Origin: Lachnoclostridium sp. An196
GTDB lineage: Bacteria > Bacillota > Clostridia > Lachnospirales > Lachnospiraceae
Assembly: GCF_002160135.1 (NCBI RefSeq)
Contig: NZ_NFJZ01000006.1
Location: 124,001 to 188,000, forward strand
DNA length: 64,000 bases
Direction: 5' to 3'
Shown here: positions 60,050 to 64,000 of the stretch, piece by piece
Layout: every line of letters begins with the position of its first letter
How positions within the stretch are numbered: the first letter of the stretch is position 1
Notes under the pieces: model-generated
What the model saw: only the letters and a program-made list of their open reading frames with translations
Told to the model about the DNA's origin: nothing
The model's database searches: none
Made by a program: the position numbers and the translations under genes

Positions 60050-60831
60050 ATTTTTAAAAATTCTCTCAAAATCTTTGAAACACTTTCGCAAGTATGGGAT
60101 GCGCACGCCCTGACCTCCGGTTTTGCGGATTCCACCGCATAACTGTTCGACACCAGTTTCAGCATGGATATATCATTCTGGTTGTCTCCAAATACCATAA
60201 CCTCTTCCGGAGAGATTCCCTGTCTCTCCATAACGAACTCTAGCGCTTTTCCCTTTCCGGACCCTTCCATGATCATATCGAGCCATCCGTTGCCTGCCGT
60301 GACAAAATCCGCCTGTGCCCCATATTTTTCCCGCAAAAACGACTGAATAAAAGATACGTTTTTATCAAAATCATGAATATACACAGAGGCCTTGACGATC
60401 TGATCGTCAATCGAAGCCGGATCTTCAAAACGTTCGGTGGCATTTTTCAGCACATTTTCGATCTGATCCGCAAACCAGTCTGTTCTTGGCCGGATATAAC
60501 AGGCTCTCACTCCTGACAGACAGATCTCCGTCTCCGGAAAACGAATCATGTCCTCCGCCACGCTCACCATCAGTTTCCGCGGAAGTTCATCAACAAAAAT
60601 TACCTGCTCCTTTTCGGTGACAATCGCTCCATTTTCACTGATAAATCCCATACGATCCGCATAACCGTCAAAAAGCCTGCGCATATTGGCATACTGCCGT
60701 CCGCTGGCCGCATAAAACAGATATCCCTGCTCCAGGAGTTTCTCCAGTTCGCCCCAGAAATCCGGGTCGATCGTCTGCGTCCCTTCCGGAATCAAAGTCC
60801 CGTCCAGATCACTGGCTATCAATTTTATCAT
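60046..60831 (-). CDS. Cof-type HAD phosphatase
   Basis: 261 residues. Motif I LIASDLDGTLIPEG (about 4-17, catalytic Asp pair), a C2-type cap, and motif IV VMVFGDNQNDISMLKLVSNSYAVESAKPEV (in parts, about 211-240). Such enzymes hydrolyse sugar phosphates or nucleotides; the substrate is unknown. It overlaps the alarmone synthetase gene by 23 bases, so the pair is coupled. Confidence 0.9.
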   Translation of the reverse strand: MIKLIASDLDGTLIPEGTQTIDPDFWGELEKLLEQGYLFYAASGRQYANMRRLFDGYADRMGFISENGAIVTEKEQVIFVDELPRKLMVSVAEDMIRFPETEICLSGVRACYIRPRTDWFADQIENVLKNATERFEDPASIDDQIVKASVYIHDFDKNVSFIQSFLREKYGAQADFVTAGNGWLDMIMEGSGKGKALEFVMERQGISPEEVMVFGDNQNDISMLKLVSNSYAVESAKPEVRACASHTCESVSKILREFLKM

Positions 60832-61498
60832 CTGCTATCTCCTCTGCCTCTATCATATTGCGGATTTCCTGCATCCGCTGGTCTACTCCGCTGATCACGT
60901 CCGCACATTTTCTCAGTTCTTCCGCGATCATCTCCGGATTCGCCACATTTTTCTTATATTTCAGCTTATGGTCCACGCTCGCCCAGAAGTCCATGGCGAT
61001 AGTGCGGAATTGTACTTCCACCCGCATATTTTTTTTCTGATCCGATAAAAAAATCGGGATCTGGATAATCAGATGCAGACTCCGGTATCCGTTGGGTTTG
61101 GGATTTTTAATGTAGTCCTTGACTTCCAGCACCTTCAGGTCATCCTGGGCAGACAACATATCTGCCAGATAATAAATATCTTCTACAAAAGAACAGATCA
61201 CCCGGATCCCAGCCACATCCGATAACTTCTCTTCGATATTTTCCACCGTCAGTTCAAAGCCTTTCCGGCGCATCTTCTCAATGATGCTCAAAGGTTCTTT
61301 TACACGGCTTTCAATAGACTCAAACGGATTTCTCTCATGCCGGAGGGAGAATTCGTCATTCAGCACATTCAGCTTGGTCTCTATCTCCCGGATCGCGCAG
61401 CGGTATTCCATCATCAGATACATAAATGTCTGGAGTTCCCCAAGTATCGTGGCCTGCTGCCTGTCCTCCAAATAGTTCTTCAGGGCTTCTGCATCCAT
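60809..61498 (-). CDS. Small alarmone synthetase (RelA/SpoT domain only)
   Basis: 229 residues from the ATG at 61498, which has AGAGGAAG upstream; the ATG at 61534 has no site. Synthetase motifs: EPLSIIEKMRRKGFELTVEN, VAGIRVICSFVEDIYYLADML, KNPKPNGYRSLHLIIQIPI and VEVQFRTIAMDFWASVDHKLKYK. There is no HD hydrolase or TGS domain, so it makes (p)ppGpp or pGpp but cannot degrade it. C-terminal helices (about 200-229) should drive tetramer formation. Confidence 0.92.
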   Translation of the reverse strand: MDAEALKNYLEDRQQATILGELQTFMYLMMEYRCAIREIETKLNVLNDEFSLRHERNPFESIESRVKEPLSIIEKMRRKGFELTVENIEEKLSDVAGIRVICSFVEDIYYLADMLSAQDDLKVLEVKDYIKNPKPNGYRSLHLIIQIPIFLSDQKKNMRVEVQFRTIAMDFWASVDHKLKYKKNVANPEMIAEELRKCADVISGVDQRMQEIRNMIEAEEIADDKIDSQ

Positions 61499-61546
61499 TC
61501 TGCTTCCTCTGATCCATATATCTTTCTCGTTCATGTCTTTTGTGTT

Positions 61547-62350
61547 TCAATTTCCTCCTGCATAGTATTTCCGGTACAGATTTTCTCTACGGTCTTCCTT
61601 TGTCGGAAAACTGCTCCGATACCGTTCCACATCGCAATCCATTTCATAACATAACAAAACTTCTTCCGGACATCCGTCAGGAATACTGATCTTCTTTCCT
61701 GCCGGCAGAAATGAGCCATCCGGTCTGTAGATTCCGGAATCCCCTGAATAATACTGCTTTTCCATCCGTCCCGCACAGTTAACCCCTGCCACATACACCT
61801 GATTTTCTATCGCCCTGGCACGCAGCAGACAGTCCCAATGCTCCCTCCGGGACGCGGGCCAGTTTGCCGGCACCAGGATCAGATCCGCCTGCCGGGACAG
61901 TATCTGAAACGGTTCCGGAAAACGCAGATCATAACAGATCTGTACTCCGATCCGAAAATCCCCAAACCTGCAGACAGGAATCTCTGTTCCCCCCTGAAAC
62001 ATCTGTGTTTCTCCGCCATACCGAAAAGGATGCAGTTTGGCATAATCCAACAGTGTTCCTTCCTGCGATACAAGAGAATAATGATTTTCGCACCGTTCTC
62101 CGGCGTCTTTTACCCAGCCGATTCCCACTGCCATCCCATATTTATCCGCCAGCTCCCGGGCAAGCCCTATCGTCTCTCCCTGTTCTTTCGTATACTCTGT
62201 ACGCATGGAAAAACCGGTCAGGCTCATCTCCGGAAGCAGAAAAAGATCTGTCCTTTCATTCTGCAAAAGGTTCATACACTGTTCCACTTTCCGGAGGCTT
62301 CCCTCTCTGTCTTCCCAGCATATCTGTATCTGCCCCAGCCCTATCTTCAT
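61547..62350 (-). CDS. Carbon-nitrogen hydrolase (nitrilase superfamily)
   Basis: 267 residues. Catalytic triad visible: Glu in FLLPEMSLTGFS (about 39-50), Lys in DYAKLHPFRYG (about 105-115) and Cys in VQICYDLRFPEPFQ (about 137-150). It resembles YafV/omega-amidase-type enzymes that remove ammonia from deaminated glutamine or asparagine derivatives. The exact amide is not certain. It is followed after 12 bases by the alarmone synthetase frame. Confidence 0.88.
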   Translation of the reverse strand: MKIGLGQIQICWEDREGSLRKVEQCMNLLQNERTDLFLLPEMSLTGFSMRTEYTKEQGETIGLARELADKYGMAVGIGWVKDAGERCENHYSLVSQEGTLLDYAKLHPFRYGGETQMFQGGTEIPVCRFGDFRIGVQICYDLRFPEPFQILSRQADLILVPANWPASRREHWDCLLRARAIENQVYVAGVNCAGRMEKQYYSGDSGIYRPDGSFLPAGKKISIPDGCPEEVLLCYEMDCDVERYRSSFPTKEDRRENLYRKYYAGGN

Positions 62351-62505
62351 CCGCCGATCCCCACCTTATACACAGCTTCTTTCTATTTTACATGATAATG
62401 CACGGTTTGTCGATGAAGATTCTTTCCCTTTTGCAAATTTTATGATATACTTGCAATATTGGCGCAGCAACGCCAGATCAGAATCGTTAAACTGGAGGAA
62501 TATGA

Positions 62506-63516
62506 ATGGAAAATTTATACATACCTGAAAATTACCATTCCGATCTGTCCCTTTATGACACGCAGATCGCGATCAAGACTGTCAAAGATTTCTTTCAGCA
62601 GACGCTGTCGGAACGTCTCTATCTGCTCCGCGTATCCGCTCCCCTTTTCGTGACGCCGGAATCCGGCCTGAACGACAATCTGAACGGAGTGGAGCGTCCG
62701 GTCACTTTCGGAGTAAAAGAGCAGAATGACCGTCCGGTCGAAATCGTGCACTCTCTTGCCAAATGGAAACGCTACGCGCTGAAACAGTACGGGTTCCATA
62801 TCGGCGAGGGACTCTATACAGATATGAACGCGATCCGCAGAGATGAAATCACAGACAATATTCATTCTATATATGTGGATCAGTGGGACTGGGAAAAAAT
62901 CATTCTGAAAAAAGACCGGAATATTACATTTCTGAAAGATACTGTCCGGGAAATCTATAAGGTCCTGAAAAAAACAGAGAAATATATGGCTATCCGGTAC
63001 GATTACATTGAAGAGATCCTTCCTAAAGAGATTTTCTTCATCACAACTCAGGAGCTTCTGGATCTCTATCCTAATCTCTCTCCCAAGGAAAGAGAAGACC
63101 GGATCGCACGGGAAAAAGGCGCCGTCTTCCTGATGGAGATCGGCGACAAGCTCACAAACGGCGAACCCCACGACGGACGCGCTCCGGATTACGACGACTG
63201 GCACCTGAACGGTGACATCATCGTATGGTACCCTGTATTAAACCGTTCCCTGGAGCTGTCTTCTATGGGAATCCGCGTAGATGAAGAAGCTCTGCAGCGC
63301 CAGCTTACCCTGGCAGGCTGTGAAGAACGCTCCGAACTGCCGTTCCAGAAAGCGATCCTGGAAAAACAGCTGCCATATACCATAGGCGGCGGTATCGGGC
63401 AGTCCCGTATCTGCATGTTTTTCCTGCGGAAAGCTCATATCGGAGAAGTACAGTCGTCCATCTGGCCGGATCAGATCCGCGAGACGGCTCTTCAGAATCA
63501 AATCGTACTGCTGTAA
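62506..63516 (+). CDS. asnA: Aspartate-ammonia ligase
   Basis: 336 residues, the full family length. Makes asparagine from aspartate, ammonia and ATP, class II synthetase-like fold. Conserved blocks: [59 protein letters not shown] and [32 protein letters not shown] sets the start. The 155 bases upstream contain TATACT-like promoter elements but no T-box or other leader. Confidence 0.97.
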   Translation: MENLYIPENYHSDLSLYDTQIAIKTVKDFFQQTLSERLYLLRVSAPLFVTPESGLNDNLNGVERPVTFGVKEQNDRPVEIVHSLAKWKRYALKQYGFHIGEGLYTDMNAIRRDEITDNIHSIYVDQWDWEKIILKKDRNITFLKDTVREIYKVLKKTEKYMAIRYDYIEEILPKEIFFITTQELLDLYPNLSPKEREDRIAREKGAVFLMEIGDKLTNGEPHDGRAPDYDDWHLNGDIIVWYPVLNRSLELSSMGIRVDEEALQRQLTLAGCEERSELPFQKAILEKQLPYTIGGGIGQSRICMFFLRKAHIGEVQSSIWPDQIRETALQNQIVLL

Positions 63517-63529
63517 AGAAGGTGTAATC

Positions 63530-64000
63530 ATGAGAGAAAGGCTGACCAAAAAGGACGTAGAAAAGATCCAGCAGGAAATCGACCACCGAAAACTGGTCGT
63601 CCGCCCGGAAGCCATCGAAGCAGTAAAAGAAGCCCGCGCCCAGGGTGACCTGAGCGAAAATTTTGAATACTACGCAGCAAAAAGAGACAAAAACCAGAAC
63701 GAAAGCCGTATCCGTTACCTGGAGCGGATGCTGAAAACCGCAGTGATCGTAGAGGACCACACCGCCTCTGACGAAGTGGGCCTCAATAAGACCGTCACCG
63801 TCTATATTGAAGAAGACGACGAATGCGAAACTTACAAGATTGTTACCAGCATCCGGGGCAACTCCATGAAGAACCTGATCAGCATCGAGTCCCCTCTTGG
63901 GAAAGCCCTGCTGCACCACAGAACAGGCGACCGCGTCACCATACCTGTCAGTGATGATTACAGTTATGATGTGGTGATCCGGGAAATCAAAGACACTGCG
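63530..64000 (+). CDS. greA: Transcription elongation factor GreA (3' end outside window)
   Basis: 157 residues visible; the C-terminus continues past the window. The N-terminal coiled coil has RLTKKDVEKIQQEI and DLSENFEYYAAKRDKNQNES with the acidic tip that enters the polymerase channel; the FKBP-like domain begins near 80. It rescues backtracked RNA polymerase. Start ATG at 63530 behind AAGAAGG. It lies 13 bases after asnA, so the two may be one transcript. Confidence 0.93.
   Translation, partial: MRERLTKKDVEKIQQEIDHRKLVVRPEAIEAVKEARAQGDLSENFEYYAAKRDKNQNESRIRYLERMLKTAVIVEDHTASDEVGLNKTVTVYIEEDDECETYKIVTSIRGNSMKNLISIESPLGKALLHHRTGDRVTIPVSDDYSYDVVIREIKDTA

Noticed and set aside
62351-62505. 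T-box or asparagine-responsive leader before asnA
   Set aside because: Only 155 bases, without T-box core sequence or terminator hairpin.

Overview
The window reads as a chromosomal segment of a strictly anaerobic, low-redox Firmicute of the Lachnospiraceae type (Blautia/Dorea/Mediterraneibacter-like). Evidence: AGGAGG-type ribosome binding sites, the gene order ylxM-ffh-rpsP-khpA-rimM-trmD-rplS-lepB-rbgA, a PerR/rubrerythrin/rubredoxin oxygen-defence set, a flavodiiron protein, and AsnA rather than AsnB. Genes are dense and mostly on the minus strand. I saw no rRNA, tRNA, integrase, transposase or CRISPR array.

Layout. 1-8.2 kb: a homocysteine methyltransferase cut by the window edge, a PspA/YdjG/YdjI-like envelope operon, gpsA-plsY, and der with its radical-SAM-like DUF512 partner. 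8.3-9.5 kb: a PRPP-synthetase family gene on the plus strand. 9.6-12 kb: an oxidative-stress operon (perR, two-headed rubredoxin, ferredoxin-rubrerythrin) behind a consensus promoter with a perfect PerR box. 12-22 kb: a GNAT, nagB, a PgeF-GNAT fusion, and the translation/secretion cluster yraN, rnhB, lepB, rbgA, a second catalytically dead LepB, rplS, trmD, rimM, khpA, rpsP, ffh, ylxM.

22-23.6 kb is a remodelled spacer. It holds a candidate type I toxin-antitoxin locus (a 29-residue holin-like toxin with a convergent RNA), a likely broken PucR-type regulator, an imperfect hairpin and a small leucine-rich-repeat gene.

23.7-46 kb is the most unusual part: about 22 kb of tightly packed, often overlapping minus-strand genes. 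Upstream half: a HExxH peptidase-like protein, three unknowns, an orphan LytTR regulator, two large membrane GTPases, another unknown, a 1,080-residue HerA-like ATPase and a third dynamin-like GTPase. Downstream half: a papain-like C39-type protein, a metallophosphoesterase, a methyltransferase and a polynucleotide-kinase gene joined by a deletion, an LRR/NadD-like/NADAR fusion, an ADP-ribosylglycohydrolase, a large LRR protein, DUF1810 and EcsC. I infer a membrane-remodelling plus NAD/ADP-ribose processing system, possibly for defence or stress. No known named system matches the whole set.

46-64 kb returns to housekeeping: a two-component system with a seemingly leaderless kinase, mgtE under an M-box riboswitch, fliB-like, map, GNAT, capA, hflX, a DUF362-M20 fusion, fprA with a Crp/Fnr regulator and rubredoxin behind a Fnr-like site, a HAD phosphatase, a small alarmone synthetase, a nitrilase-family amidase, asnA and greA (cut by the window end).
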